The translations under genes were made by a program, and so were the position numbers. A model generated the notes under the pieces. The model saw only the letters and a program-made list of their open reading frames with translations, had not been told where the DNA came from and made no database searches. A stretch of DNA of 64,000 nucleotides from Halobacteriovoraceae bacterium (GTDB lineage: Bacteria > Bdellovibrionota > Bacteriovoracia > Bacteriovoracales > Bacteriovoracaceae), in the NCBI GenBank assembly GCA_002711995.1, contig PASN01000001.1, forward strand, positions 83,018 through 147,017. Reading direction: 5' to 3'. Shown in pieces: positions 45,867 through 54,512 of this stretch (within the stretch, counting starts at the first letter, position 1; each line of letters begins with the position of its first letter).

Positions 45867-46559
45867 TTAAACCTTCCGATATAGGAAAAAGTCTTTTTCA
45901 TTCAACGCATGGCCATAGGTTGCAATATCATTGAAAAAAGTCATTTTGTTTTTATCGCTAAGTTTTAGAATTTTTTCAGTAATACCCTTTCCGCCTACTT
46001 CACCGGCCTTCATGAGTTCTTCTTTGTCCCAATACTTTAAAAGCGAAGATAGAATCAATATTGTCCAGTCAAGCTTTTGAACTTTGGCCTTTGTATCCAC
46101 TAATATTTCATCGACTTCATAGGGCACGGCCATAAAGCTTGTTGCCTGGCCATATAGTTTCTCACTCTCAAGATCTTTCATCTTTAGGTACATCCCCAAC
46201 AAAAAGATCCTAAAATTGCCCAAAGTGGAAAAGCGTTCAAAACGGCCTTCAAAGTCTTGAACATCCAATGTGTGCCCAAGCTCCACTTCCTCTAAAAACT
46301 TTCCGGTTTCAAGCTTGCTTAAATATAGCTCGCAAAGTCTGTCTCTGAGGCCTTTTATCCCCTTCCCCACAAGGCTTGCCTCTAATGCCGTTGTGCCATG
46401 ACCTGCCAGAAGATTCTTTCTTAGATGCAGTTTAAGAAAAGGGTCCTCCTGCAGATAATCAACGATAGTGGCAAAGCTTGAGCGTGAATGTTGCAGGCCA
46501 GAAACGCAAAGCCAGTAGACTGACTCGGGAACTCTGGTAAATGTGAGCTTTTCTTCCAT
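45867..46559 (-). CDS. Unknown protein directly upstream of cpaF
   Basis: This 230-residue protein has no signal peptide, clear transmembrane helix or recognised domain. It is largely helical, with several Leu/Lys segments (for example WTILILSSLLKYW, about 170-182). Its stop abuts the ATG of the cpaF-like gene, which makes a two-gene operon likely. The function may be tied to the ATPase; that is inference. Its start, ATG at 46559, has a weak ribosome-binding site. Confidence 0.75.
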   Translation of the reverse strand: MEEKLTFTRVPESVYWLCVSGLQHSRSSFATIVDYLQEDPFLKLHLRKNLLAGHGTTALEASLVGKGIKGLRDRLCELYLSKLETGKFLEEVELGHTLDVQDFEGRFERFSTLGNFRIFLLGMYLKMKDLESEKLYGQATSFMAVPYEVDEILVDTKAKVQKLDWTILILSSLLKYWDKEELMKAGEVGGKGITEKILKLSDKNKMTFFNDIATYGHALNEKDFFLYRKV

Positions 46560-46627
46560 AGTTTTACCTCAGTAGCTATTTTAACTATAATTTAGAAGGA
46601 AACAAATTACAGGAATTAGGAACAAAT

Positions 46628-47104
46628 ATGCCCTTGCCACTATTCAGAGTTGTTGAAATTTTGGAAGTAAAGAGATCATCCATTTGGGCGAAGCTTGCCA
46701 ACGCCCCTATTGGAAAGCAGCCTGTGGCAGTGGACGTTAGGCCTGCCAAAGAACTAGAATACGAGGCCCTCGAACTGGTTGATGAATATCTGACTAAAAA
46801 CAAGGTTCGCGACTTTCCCTACAAGCTTAGTGTCCTAACCAACCTCGGGGAACATCCTAGACTGGAAGTTTTTAAACACTGGGACGACCTTCCAGCGTTT
46901 TTTAAACGCAAAAACAGACCTCTCAACATGAAAGAAAACACTCTCATGGCCAAGGTGACGCTAAAGCAAAAAAACATGGAAAATATAAATATCGAAGAGG
47001 TGGAAGAGACCATCAGCTCTTACGCCAATAAACATAAGCTGTTGGCAAAAAAACAAAGCTACCTAAATTATCTCAAACAATTATCTGAAGAACTTGGCAT
47101 GTAA
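46628..47104 (+). CDS. Unknown 158-residue protein
   Basis: The sequence starts MPLPLFRVVEILEVKRSSIW and shows no signal peptide, transmembrane helix or known domain. It looks like a small alpha/beta domain followed by a Lys-rich helix (about 105-158, VTLKQKNMENINIEEVEE, then YANKHKLLAKKQSY). The gene is divergent from the unknown 45867-46559 gene and only 2 bases upstream of the next gene, indicating co-transcription. Confidence 0.72.
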   Translation: MPLPLFRVVEILEVKRSSIWAKLANAPIGKQPVAVDVRPAKELEYEALELVDEYLTKNKVRDFPYKLSVLTNLGEHPRLEVFKHWDDLPAFFKRKNRPLNMKENTLMAKVTLKQKNMENINIEEVEETISSYANKHKLLAKKQSYLNYLKQLSEELGM

Positions 47105-47106
47105 AT

Positions 47107-47445
47107 ATGAGTGATGACAAAAAAGACGATCTAATTGGGTTCAGAGATTTTATCGAGGGCGACAAGCTTCTCAAGAATGCAAATCAGCCTAATAAAAAAC
47201 ACAAAAGAGATGGCTTTGAGATGTTTAGCTTCTTGGAGCTGGAGTCTAAAAGACTTGATAAGCAATTAAAAGTGCTTGAGGAGGCAAGCTACCTTCTCAA
47301 AAGCTGCGACTCATTTCCAGGACTCAACAAACAAATTAATCGTGAGATTCTGCTCACTAACGCTAAGTTAATGAACAGACTCTTTGATGAAGACTCACCT
47401 ATGTGCAAGTCTCTGGACGAGGTTTTTAAAGACTTGTTTGGCTAG
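47107..47445 (+). CDS. Unknown 112-residue protein
   Basis: This small acidic and basic mixed protein (MSDDKKDDLIGFRDFIEGDK) is predicted to be helical, with a Lys/Glu pattern (ELESKRLDKQLKVLEEAS) that could form a short coiled coil. Cysteines occur at SCDSF and MCKSL. No family was recognised. It is 2 bases after its upstream partner, and its 3' end overlaps the convergent DUF6178-like gene by 4 bases. Confidence 0.7.
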   Translation: MSDDKKDDLIGFRDFIEGDKLLKNANQPNKKHKRDGFEMFSFLELESKRLDKQLKVLEEASYLLKSCDSFPGLNKQINREILLTNAKLMNRLFDEDSPMCKSLDEVFKDLFG

Positions 47446-49169
47446 TTCTTGGCCAAGGTATTTAAAAAGACTGGACCGCCGACATGCGCATAGTCCTCTT
47501 CTTCGAGAGTGTCGAAGTCATAGCCACTCAAATGCTCATACACCAAAGCGTATAAATACTCAGTAAATCCTTCAACAGCTTCAAATCCAAATGATTTTGC
47601 AAAACCCGCTAGGTCTGAAGAAACACCTTCGTCATCCATAGGCTTTAGTTGATACTCATCTTTAACTTTAATAAAGTGCTTGTTTAAAAATGTTTTGAGC
47701 TCTTCAATAGCAAGGCCCATTTTATTTGCCTTGTCAGTGTGAAAGTTACCTAAAGCAAAGTTCACAAAGCTTGAAAGAATTAAGGCCTCAAAGTCTATCT
47801 CATCAACTTTGTAGTTTAAATAGAATTGATCATTCAATTTAGACTGCGCCTTGAGATCTTTGTAGGTATTTAAAAAACTAGAAATAAACGGCACTAAAAC
47901 TTTGAAAGATACAACCTGTGATCTCCAAAATTCATAAGTTTTGATATTGTCCACCGCCATGGCATGTTGGCCAACACCAAAGTTTCTAACTTTTGGAATG
48001 TCGTCAAAAGATTGCTCAAGAAAAGTGTTCCACCACGCTCCTAAGAAGTATTCATTCTCCTCTACAGCGAATGGAGAATTTTTTATGGTTTTCTTCAAGA
48101 TTGAGCGATTGAGATGCCACAGTGAATTTCCAACCTTGTATACCTCGGTAAAGTCAAAAATATCAAAAACCGACTCTTCGCTCTTAAGCTTTCGTTGAAC
48201 TTTGCAATACTGAAGCCCAAGCTCCAATGCGGCCTTAACACCTTTGCCTATCTTGCCTATTTCCACACTTCCGCCTCGAAGGGCATCGTTTAGGGTTATA
48301 CTGGCGTTGATAAGTCTTACAAAGTTAAAGTGAAGATACTGCTTTCTTTTCTCACTTTGCACTTTCGAAAGTTCTCCGAGAATATTCTCCATATCCTTTT
48401 CAAACTGAATAAGGGCGGAAGAATGAAGACTCTGATTTGCAGCAGTGGGATCAACGGTTGCCTCGATTCCAACTTTTTTATCAATAAAGCGGTCAATGCC
48501 TTTAAGACTCATGAAAGGATGCAAACTTTCGCGTGCATCGTAATAATCAACAAAGCCGAATTCGCGAAGGCGCTCTTTCTTATGAGTGTACTCAGTCTCC
48601 TGAAGATACGAAAACGATTCGTTAATAAGCTTAAAGAGCATGGAATAGGCGTTTTCAACACCCATTGAGTCATATAGGTGCCTAACGAAGTATTTAAGCT
48701 CATTGGCATATGCGTAGTCTTCTGCGTACTCAAGAAGAAGGAGCATATCGTCTGTTAGAAAGTAGTTGTCGTGATCTGGATATTGAGGATCCTCCACATC
48801 AAAAGTGTGGATGTTCACTCTGGATTTAAGATATAGAAGAAAGTCCTCATTGTTTACGAACTCTTTAACAAGCTCGTCCTCTTTGGTCTTAGAGTACACT
48901 TCCAACCAATATTCAAAAGAAAACACATCAACGGCGTCTCTTTTCCACAGGTCTAGATCAAGCAAGGCCTGCCTTTGTTTGGTGCTTAGTTTTGGAAGTA
49001 TCGAGGCAACTTGCTCACTGGAGGTGGACAATAGAGAAACGTACAATGGCTGCAATGGCACATTGGACAGGTCCAGCCCGGTTTCAACCAACTTTTCAAT
49101 ATCTTCAAAACTTCTATAGGATCTGGCCTCATAGATGATCTTGGCCAAAAGATTATTTTTGTCATTCAT
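47442..49169 (-). CDS. Large cytoplasmic protein, probable DUF6178 family
   Basis: The 575-residue protein has no signal peptide or transmembrane helix. It is helical, with the pattern LLSTSSEQVASILPKLSTKQ, then RQALLDLDLWKRDAVDV and later KKERLREFGFVDYYDARES, which resembles DUF6178 proteins of Desulfuromonadales-type bacteria. The assignment is from memory of motif layout and not from a search. Its function is unknown. It is followed upstream on the same strand by the 105-residue gene, which ends 39 bases away. Confidence 0.78.
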   Translation of the reverse strand: MNDKNNLLAKIIYEARSYRSFEDIEKLVETGLDLSNVPLQPLYVSLLSTSSEQVASILPKLSTKQRQALLDLDLWKRDAVDVFSFEYWLEVYSKTKEDELVKEFVNNEDFLLYLKSRVNIHTFDVEDPQYPDHDNYFLTDDMLLLLEYAEDYAYANELKYFVRHLYDSMGVENAYSMLFKLINESFSYLQETEYTHKKERLREFGFVDYYDARESLHPFMSLKGIDRFIDKKVGIEATVDPTAANQSLHSSALIQFEKDMENILGELSKVQSEKRKQYLHFNFVRLINASITLNDALRGGSVEIGKIGKGVKAALELGLQYCKVQRKLKSEESVFDIFDFTEVYKVGNSLWHLNRSILKKTIKNSPFAVEENEYFLGAWWNTFLEQSFDDIPKVRNFGVGQHAMAVDNIKTYEFWRSQVVSFKVLVPFISSFLNTYKDLKAQSKLNDQFYLNYKVDEIDFEALILSSFVNFALGNFHTDKANKMGLAIEELKTFLNKHFIKVKDEYQLKPMDDEGVSSDLAGFAKSFGFEAVEGFTEYLYALVYEHLSGYDFDTLEEEDYAHVGGPVFLNTLAKN

Positions 49170-49208
49170 GGGCTATTAAATACAATAAAGCCCTGTAAAG
49201 AACAAGGG

Positions 49209-49526
49209 TTAGTTGAGAATCTCGTTTAAGGCCTTTCTCTCTTTATCGTTGAAAGCAAAGCCACCAGTCCTAAGGAGAGCTCTTAGTTTTTCTTGAGTGG
49301 CGGCGGACTCTGGATTGTTGCTTTTGACATCTCCGAAGCCCTCTTTTGAAACCTTTTTCTCGCCTTTTTTATCAATGCTTACAACTGTGTCAGGCTCTTT
49401 CTTTTTAGGTTTTCCGATTTCCACACCAAACTTGGCCTGCACCCGCGCCTTAATCTCTTCTTTAGAAGGTCTTTTTTTTGCCTTTTGGGTCTCCTGCGCC
49501 TGTAAATTTGATGAATTAACTTTCAT
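49209..49526 (-). CDS. Unknown basic protein of about 105 residues
   Basis: The start is taken at an internal ATG (49526); the frame continues to 49577. The N-terminal two thirds are Lys-rich and disordered (KKRPSKEEIKARVQAKFGVE; KPKKKEPDTVVSIDKKGEKK). A more ordered C-terminal segment follows (LRALLRTGGFAFNDKERKAL). It could bind nucleic acid or a basic partner. No family was recognised. It is divergent from the HAD phosphatase, with a small dyad between them. Confidence 0.65.
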   Translation of the reverse strand: MKVNSSNLQAQETQKAKKRPSKEEIKARVQAKFGVEIGKPKKKEPDTVVSIDKKGEKKVSKEGFGDVKSNNPESAATQEKLRALLRTGGFAFNDKERKALNEILN

Positions 49527-49540
49527 AAAATACCTTTTGG

Positions 49541-49561
49541 TGTTACTAATAAAATTGTAAC
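49541..49561. promoter_or_regulatory. Dyad between divergent genes
   Basis: TGTTAC (49541-49546) and GTAACA (49556-49561) form a perfect 6-bp inverted repeat with a 9-base spacer in the short gap between a minus-strand gene starting at 49526 and a plus-strand gene starting at 49579. It could be an operator for either gene. Confidence 0.35.
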
Positions 49562-49578
49562 AAAAAACGCATTGCACA

Positions 49579-50253
49579 ATGAAGGTTCGGCAAGAAATGC
49601 AGTTGTTTAATCATGTACCTGATATTTCAGATGTTTTAGGGCTCCACTCATCCCCAAAGGCCTGTTTGTTCGACATGGACGGGACTATAATGGATACTGA
49701 GATCATCCACGCCCAGGCCCTATTTGAGCTTGTTCAGCTCTACCATCCAAATAAATACACCGAAGCGCAACTTTATGATCTCTGCCTAGGCCAAACAGAC
49801 GACTTCATCTTTGAGACCTTAAAGTCTCAGAATTGCTTTCTTAATATGACCAACGAGAAGCTTGAAAGTATGAAGCTAGAAGTGTTTTTAAGAATTCTTA
49901 AAACCACCCCTTCAAGCAAAATTTTTCTTCCTAAGGTCAGACTTCTTCTATCTGAACTTAAAAATAGAGACATAAAGCTTGCTGTGGTCACTTCGAGTGA
50001 CAAACTTTCGGCAATGGCCTTGCTTGAGCTGTTGGATATTGCTCAGTTCTTTGAACTGTTTATCACCAAAGAGGACACTCCCCTCAACAAACCTCATCCC
50101 GATCCCTACTTAAAGGCCTATAAAACCTTGGGAATGGGCCCTCAAGAATGCGTAATATTTGAAGATTCGCCAACAGGGCTTGAAGCAGCGCAAGTTGCAG
50201 CGCCTAAAGCGATTATTCAGGCGGGGTGGTATAAGCAGGCAAAGCTCAGCTAA
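49579..50253 (+). CDS. HAD-superfamily hydrolase (beta-phosphoglucomutase-like)
   Basis: This 224-residue protein has the four HAD motifs: motif I CLFDMDGTIMDTE with the nucleophilic Asp, motif II in VVTSSDK, motif III with Lys in NKPHPDPYL and motif IV FEDSPTGLEAA. It has a helical cap between motifs I and II. The substrate is unknown; family members dephosphorylate sugar phosphates or isomerise glucose-1-phosphate. The start at 49579 may be 49597 instead. It is divergent from the small basic protein gene. Confidence 0.9.
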   Translation: MKVRQEMQLFNHVPDISDVLGLHSSPKACLFDMDGTIMDTEIIHAQALFELVQLYHPNKYTEAQLYDLCLGQTDDFIFETLKSQNCFLNMTNEKLESMKLEVFLRILKTTPSSKIFLPKVRLLLSELKNRDIKLAVVTSSDKLSAMALLELLDIAQFFELFITKEDTPLNKPHPDPYLKAYKTLGMGPQECVIFEDSPTGLEAAQVAAPKAIIQAGWYKQAKLS

Positions 50254-50254
50254 C

Positions 50255-51802
50255 CTACTCTTTTATAATTGATATCTGCCAATGTGGCACTTCGTCGCCC
50301 TCTACATACTCCAGTCGGACCATGTCTCTTTTGTTTGCAACGGATTCGTCATCAATATTATTTTTAACGTAGAATTCTGAACCTACCACATCGATTAGAT
50401 TGAAGAGTCCTTGATGCTTTTGATTTGCAACAAGATACTTTATAAACAGCAGAGGCACAGGTCCTTTTTCAGAGCCCAATGAATCGAACTTTTTCATTTC
50501 TTCAAGGCCATCTCTTTCAAAAAATTTAGGCATCTGCTCCTCAAGATAGGAAAGCATTTTAGTATTAAAGAGATAGTCGTATTTGAACTTAAGCATATCA
50601 AGCTTAACGCTGTCCATATTGAACTCTTTAAGCGCCTCAGCTGAGATTAGGAAGTGGCTTTTCTCAATCTTCTTGGGCCTTGGCTTCTTCTTAACAACGA
50701 CTTTCTTTCTTTTTTTCTTTTTAGGTTTTAATACCTTCTTTAGCGGGGCTGGGGCCAATGGTCCAAGTTCGATGGTCTCTTCAGGCTCCACTTTAGAAAC
50801 TTTGGACTCCTTCGGCTTTTTCTCAACAAAAATCTCATCAAGACCTTCTTTAACAAATACTCTTAATGAACCAGCAGGAAACAACTCCCCTCCTACTGCG
50901 GCCTGCCTCTTTTTAAGATCCTCAAAGATGTAGGGAAATACTTTATCAAAAATTGGCTCGTAAGATTCTCTATCCTTCATAACGCTTGTGTATCTCGCCA
51001 AGCAACCTCGAGCGTTTCCATTGTCGTTTAAAACCTTCATTACATCACCAGAGCTGATGACATGAAATAATTGTTCGACGTAGGAGACCCCATAAAGATC
51101 ATCCTTTTCAGAACATATTCTTTCAAAAAGTTTTTGATCCTGCTTACAACTCTTAGCAAAAAGCTTTTCTACTTTTGCTTTGCTTGAAAAACATTTACCA
51201 CCAGAGCAAGCAAGTCGAAGTCTATTGACGACAGGGTCATTTTCTTTTTTAGGCGCACTTTTCATCCAGTTTTTTAAATAGGTTTGGAAATCAAAATTGT
51301 ACGGTGGCATATAAGGCGAAAAAGACCTGGAAAGAACAGTTGAGCTTTTTACAAACAGTTTCATGTCTTTGGATTGTGGAGCACATTTTTTGATGAGCCT
51401 ATTAATGGAGACTTCGCAGACGTCACCAAGCTTCATGTTCTTTGATGCCTCCTCCATTCGGTTAAAGAGCTCTCCAAGATAGCTTAAAGCACTCATGCGA
51501 TATAAATATCTAATATATTCAGAACTATTCGCCAGTTCAGCATTTGGGCAAAGACCGGCAGTGTTAAGGTCTTTGATAAATTCCTTTAAACTATAGAGCT
51601 CTTGCTCAATAGAGTTATAAGGGTATTTATTATACCTTTGTCTCTCCTCAAAAATGCTGTTTCCAAACTTCTTATCCTTGAAGAAAAATGGCTCTGAGGG
51701 GCCAAAGTAGTGCTCGAAGTTCTGTTCGCCAAGCAAATGGGGAGCGATTGGCGCCGCGTTCAAGTACAAAGTAAAAAGGGAAAGGAACGCTAGAAACTTC
51801 AT
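50255..51802 (-). CDS. Secreted protein of unknown function in the TRAP transporter operon
   Basis: This 515-residue protein starts at the internal ATG at 51802, which overlaps the stop of dctM (ATGA) and exposes a signal peptide MKFLAFLSLFTLYLNAAP. The middle has a Lys/Pro-rich linker (about 340-385; KPKKKKRKKVVVKKKPRP). Several cysteines in pairs (CPNAE, CEVSIN, CAPQSK, CSGGKC, CKQDQ, CSEKD) suggest disulfides. No domain was recognised. Being last in a TRAP operon, it may help capture or deliver the transported ligand, but that is context only. Confidence 0.75.
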   Translation of the reverse strand: MKFLAFLSLFTLYLNAAPIAPHLLGEQNFEHYFGPSEPFFFKDKKFGNSIFEERQRYNKYPYNSIEQELYSLKEFIKDLNTAGLCPNAELANSSEYIRYLYRMSALSYLGELFNRMEEASKNMKLGDVCEVSINRLIKKCAPQSKDMKLFVKSSTVLSRSFSPYMPPYNFDFQTYLKNWMKSAPKKENDPVVNRLRLACSGGKCFSSKAKVEKLFAKSCKQDQKLFERICSEKDDLYGVSYVEQLFHVISSGDVMKVLNDNGNARGCLARYTSVMKDRESYEPIFDKVFPYIFEDLKKRQAAVGGELFPAGSLRVFVKEGLDEIFVEKKPKESKVSKVEPEETIELGPLAPAPLKKVLKPKKKKRKKVVVKKKPRPKKIEKSHFLISAEALKEFNMDSVKLDMLKFKYDYLFNTKMLSYLEEQMPKFFERDGLEEMKKFDSLGSEKGPVPLLFIKYLVANQKHQGLFNLIDVVGSEFYVKNNIDDESVANKRDMVRLEYVEGDEVPHWQISIIKE

Positions 51803-53058
51803 ACCCAGGCCAAGCTCAACCACGGAACATAGGTTATCAACATCAGAGCGCCTAAAAGCAAAAACAAATATGGCGCGGAGGCCTTGTATATTGAAAGCAC
51901 CGACTTCTCAAATCGAAAACTTGAAATGAACAAGTTAATCCCAACAGGAGGAGTAATATAGCCAATCTCCAAATTGGTCAGGAAGATAATGGCCAGATGA
52001 ATAGGATGCACATCAAACTGTTGTGCAATAGGCAGAATTAGCGGCACAACCACGATGATTGCGCTGAAGATATCCATCAAACTTCCAACAATTAGAAGAA
52101 AAATATTAAGACAAAGAAGAAACATCCATTTGTTTTGAATAAGCTGCTTCATTGCCTCCAGGATCTTCATTGGAACTTCCTCATCCACAAGATAGTTGGT
52201 TAGTCCTAGAGCGCAGGCAAGAATTAAAAGGATTGCCCCAACGAGAGTCATAGAATCTTTTACGATGTTAGGCAGGTCATCTTTGATTTTTATATCTTTA
52301 TATAGAACAACCACCATTATCAAAGTGTAAAAAGCGGTGATGGCCGCGGCTTCAGTAACTGTAATGAATCCTCCGTAAATACCACCGAGAATAATAAATG
52401 GAAGGGGCAACTCATAGCGCGCATTTTTCATTGCTAACTTTGCATTTGAAAATGAAAAAGGAATTCTTGTTGAGCCGGAGCCTTTGCCATTATAGACACT
52501 CCAACCAGCTAGAATTAAAACCAAGAGTGTGCCTGGAATGATGCCTGCGATAAAAAGCTCATTAATATCGACTTTGGCCACAATCCCGTAAAGAATGATC
52601 GGCAAACTTGGCGGGAATAAAAGGCCAAGCGAGCCAGAGGTGGTAATTAGGCCTAGTGAGAATTTTTCGCTATACTGCTCTTTCAAAAGCATGGGATATA
52701 TAAGTCCACCAAGGGCAATTATTGTAACTCCACTTGCCCCGGTAAAGGCCGTGAAAAAGGCGCAAACGCAAAGCGAGACGATTGCGACACCGCCAGGTAG
52801 CCAGCCCAAGAATGCCTCTGCAAGCTTTAGAAGCCTTTGAGGTGATTTAGACTCCGCTAGAAGATAGCCTGCAAATGTGAACAAAGGTATGGTCAAAAGT
52901 GTTGGGGCCTGCGCCAGTCGATAGATTTCGATCGCCACAGCGGAGATCTCCACTTCCGCAAAGTAGAATGCCAGCATGGCAAATAAGGACATAACCACAA
53001 ATATTGGAGTGCCCAAAGCCGCGAGAAGACCTATTATTGAATAACCAATTGCTCCCAC
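51799..53058 (-). CDS. dctM: TRAP transporter large permease (DctM-like)
   Basis: This 419-residue membrane protein has about 12 hydrophobic segments and the DctM hallmarks FTAFTGASGVTIIALGG and NLEIGYITPPVGINLFI. It translocates the solute delivered by the periplasmic binding protein using a sodium gradient. The stop overlaps the next gene's start and its start abuts dctQ, so all are coupled. Confidence 0.95.
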   Translation of the reverse strand: MGAIGYSIIGLLAALGTPIFVVMSLFAMLAFYFAEVEISAVAIEIYRLAQAPTLLTIPLFTFAGYLLAESKSPQRLLKLAEAFLGWLPGGVAIVSLCVCAFFTAFTGASGVTIIALGGLIYPMLLKEQYSEKFSLGLITTSGSLGLLFPPSLPIILYGIVAKVDINELFIAGIIPGTLLVLILAGWSVYNGKGSGSTRIPFSFSNAKLAMKNARYELPLPFIILGGIYGGFITVTEAAAITAFYTLIMVVVLYKDIKIKDDLPNIVKDSMTLVGAILLILACALGLTNYLVDEEVPMKILEAMKQLIQNKWMFLLCLNIFLLIVGSLMDIFSAIIVVVPLILPIAQQFDVHPIHLAIIFLTNLEIGYITPPVGINLFISSFRFEKSVLSIYKASAPYLFLLLGALMLITYVPWLSLAWV

Positions 53059-53541
53059 TTACACATCCTTTAAAAAGTTTTTAAGAGTTACGGTGATGAA
53101 CCTCAATGCGATAAAGGCAAAACCAAAAGGAATAATGGAAACAAGCCATCCACTATGAATTCCTAGAAAGGCCTCCCTACCGTACTCAAGCTCAACAACA
53201 GCAAAATCTTTTCCCGCCATAAAAAGAAAATAACAAGCAACAATCGCCGCTATGGAACCAATAGCATCCACGGCCTTTTTTGCATTTTTCTTGTTCAAAC
53301 TCTCCAGCGCTCGGGAGACGATGTCTAACTTAATATGGTTGCCTTTACCTGTGGCCATAACTCCACCCATGAAATCGCTCAAAAAAACCATATGCCTAAC
53401 AAGTGGATCAACCCAGAGAAACGATTCACCAAACCATCTGGCCACGATATTAAAAAGGGTTAAAAAGAGCATTCCAAAAAGACAAATACTCAATATTGAA
53501 AAGGCTATCTTTTCAAGAGCAAGATCAAGCTTTTGAATCAT
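53059..53541 (-). CDS. dctQ: TRAP transporter small permease (DctQ-like)
   Basis: This 160-residue protein has four transmembrane segments (about 14-33, 46-65 weaker, 90-110 and 128-150) and the DctQ motif in ARWFGESFLWVDPLVRHMVF. It forms a heterodimer with the large permease. It overlaps dctP by 4 bases and is followed directly by dctM. Confidence 0.93.
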   Translation of the reverse strand: MIQKLDLALEKIAFSILSICLFGMLFLTLFNIVARWFGESFLWVDPLVRHMVFLSDFMGGVMATGKGNHIKLDIVSRALESLNKKNAKKAVDAIGSIAAIVACYFLFMAGKDFAVVELEYGREAFLGIHSGWLVSIIPFGFAFIALRFITVTLKNFLKDV

Positions 53542-54503
53542 CTATAACTCTCCAGCATTTTGATTGCTTTCTCAGAAATAACTTTGCCTTTCAGCTTATC
53601 GAGAACCTTTGCTCTAATTTCTTCGGCTTTGGCGATATCCTTGTCATCAAAGTCTATAAATTCAACACCTAGTGACTTCAATGTTTCAAGACCTTGGGCA
53701 TTGTCTTTTACAGAGTATTCATTCGCCTGATCCACATACTTTTTGGCAATCTCTTTCACCTTTGCATGGTGCTTCGCTGGAATCTTTTTCCATCCCTTCT
53801 TGGAAATTAATAAGGCCCCAATAGAGTATGCAGTTGGAAAATTAATTAAGTATTTGATTTGACTTTGCCACTGCAATGCCAAAATGCCCAAGGGTGGAGC
53901 GTATGCAGCGTCAATAATGTTTGTGGATAGTGAGGACAAAACATCAGGCAGAGCAAGTGGAACAGAGACCAACTTCAGAGATGAAATCATGGCCTCAACA
54001 ACTCTATCCCCTTCCCAAGACCATATCTTTACCCCTTGCATTTGAGGTATGCTCGAAACTTTCTTAGTCGATACCACATAAACTTGGCCAATCCCGTAAA
54101 ATCCAAGATTCACAAAACCGCTAGCTTCAATTTTCTTATTGAAGTAAGGAGTCATTCCCTTCAACGCCTTCATGGCCTTTTTCTCATCGTGCAAAAAGTT
54201 GAATGGAAGCTCAATTGCTCTTATGTCGCCTGCAATATCACCAAGAGTTTTGCCGGTGAATACTCCTCCATGCAATTGACCAACTCTGATCTTTCTTAAA
54301 ACGTCAGGTTCATCCCCTGCCACGCCACCGTAGTAGATCTTTACCTTGACCTTCCCATCCGTTGCCTTTTTAACTTCCTTGGAAAAGTCCTTCATTGTCT
54401 TGGCCCAGTTGGTTCCTTCTGGAGCGAGGGCCGCAATTTTAATAACTGCCGCGTTAGCGGTGAGTGTTACGCACGCGAGAGCGGCCAAAACAAACTTTTT
54501 CAT
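53538..54503 (-). CDS. dctP: TRAP transporter substrate-binding protein (DctP/TatP-like)
   Basis: This protein of about 321 residues has a signal peptide MKKFVLAALACVTLTANAA and a DctP fold. Typical motifs are KIAALAPEGTNWAKTMKDF, GGVAGDEPDVLRKIRVGQLHGG and YAPPLGILAL. The second ATG (54503) is preferred over 54509 because the AGG ribosome-binding site lies 6 bases before it. It resembles TatP proteins paired with TatT, which bind hydrophobic ligands in Treponema. Ligand unknown. It is followed by dctQ. Confidence 0.93.
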   Translation of the reverse strand: MKKFVLAALACVTLTANAAVIKIAALAPEGTNWAKTMKDFSKEVKKATDGKVKVKIYYGGVAGDEPDVLRKIRVGQLHGGVFTGKTLGDIAGDIRAIELPFNFLHDEKKAMKALKGMTPYFNKKIEASGFVNLGFYGIGQVYVVSTKKVSSIPQMQGVKIWSWEGDRVVEAMISSLKLVSVPLALPDVLSSLSTNIIDAAYAPPLGILALQWQSQIKYLINFPTAYSIGALLISKKGWKKIPAKHHAKVKEIAKKYVDQANEYSVKDNAQGLETLKSLGVEFIDFDDKDIAKAEEIRAKVLDKLKGKVISEKAIKMLESYR

Positions 54504-54512
54504 AAACATCCT

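Noticed and set aside
50690-50745. Lys-rich run as a possible frameshift or error
   Set aside because: The frame stays open and the linker sits between two ordered halves, so a real Lys/Pro linker is more likely.
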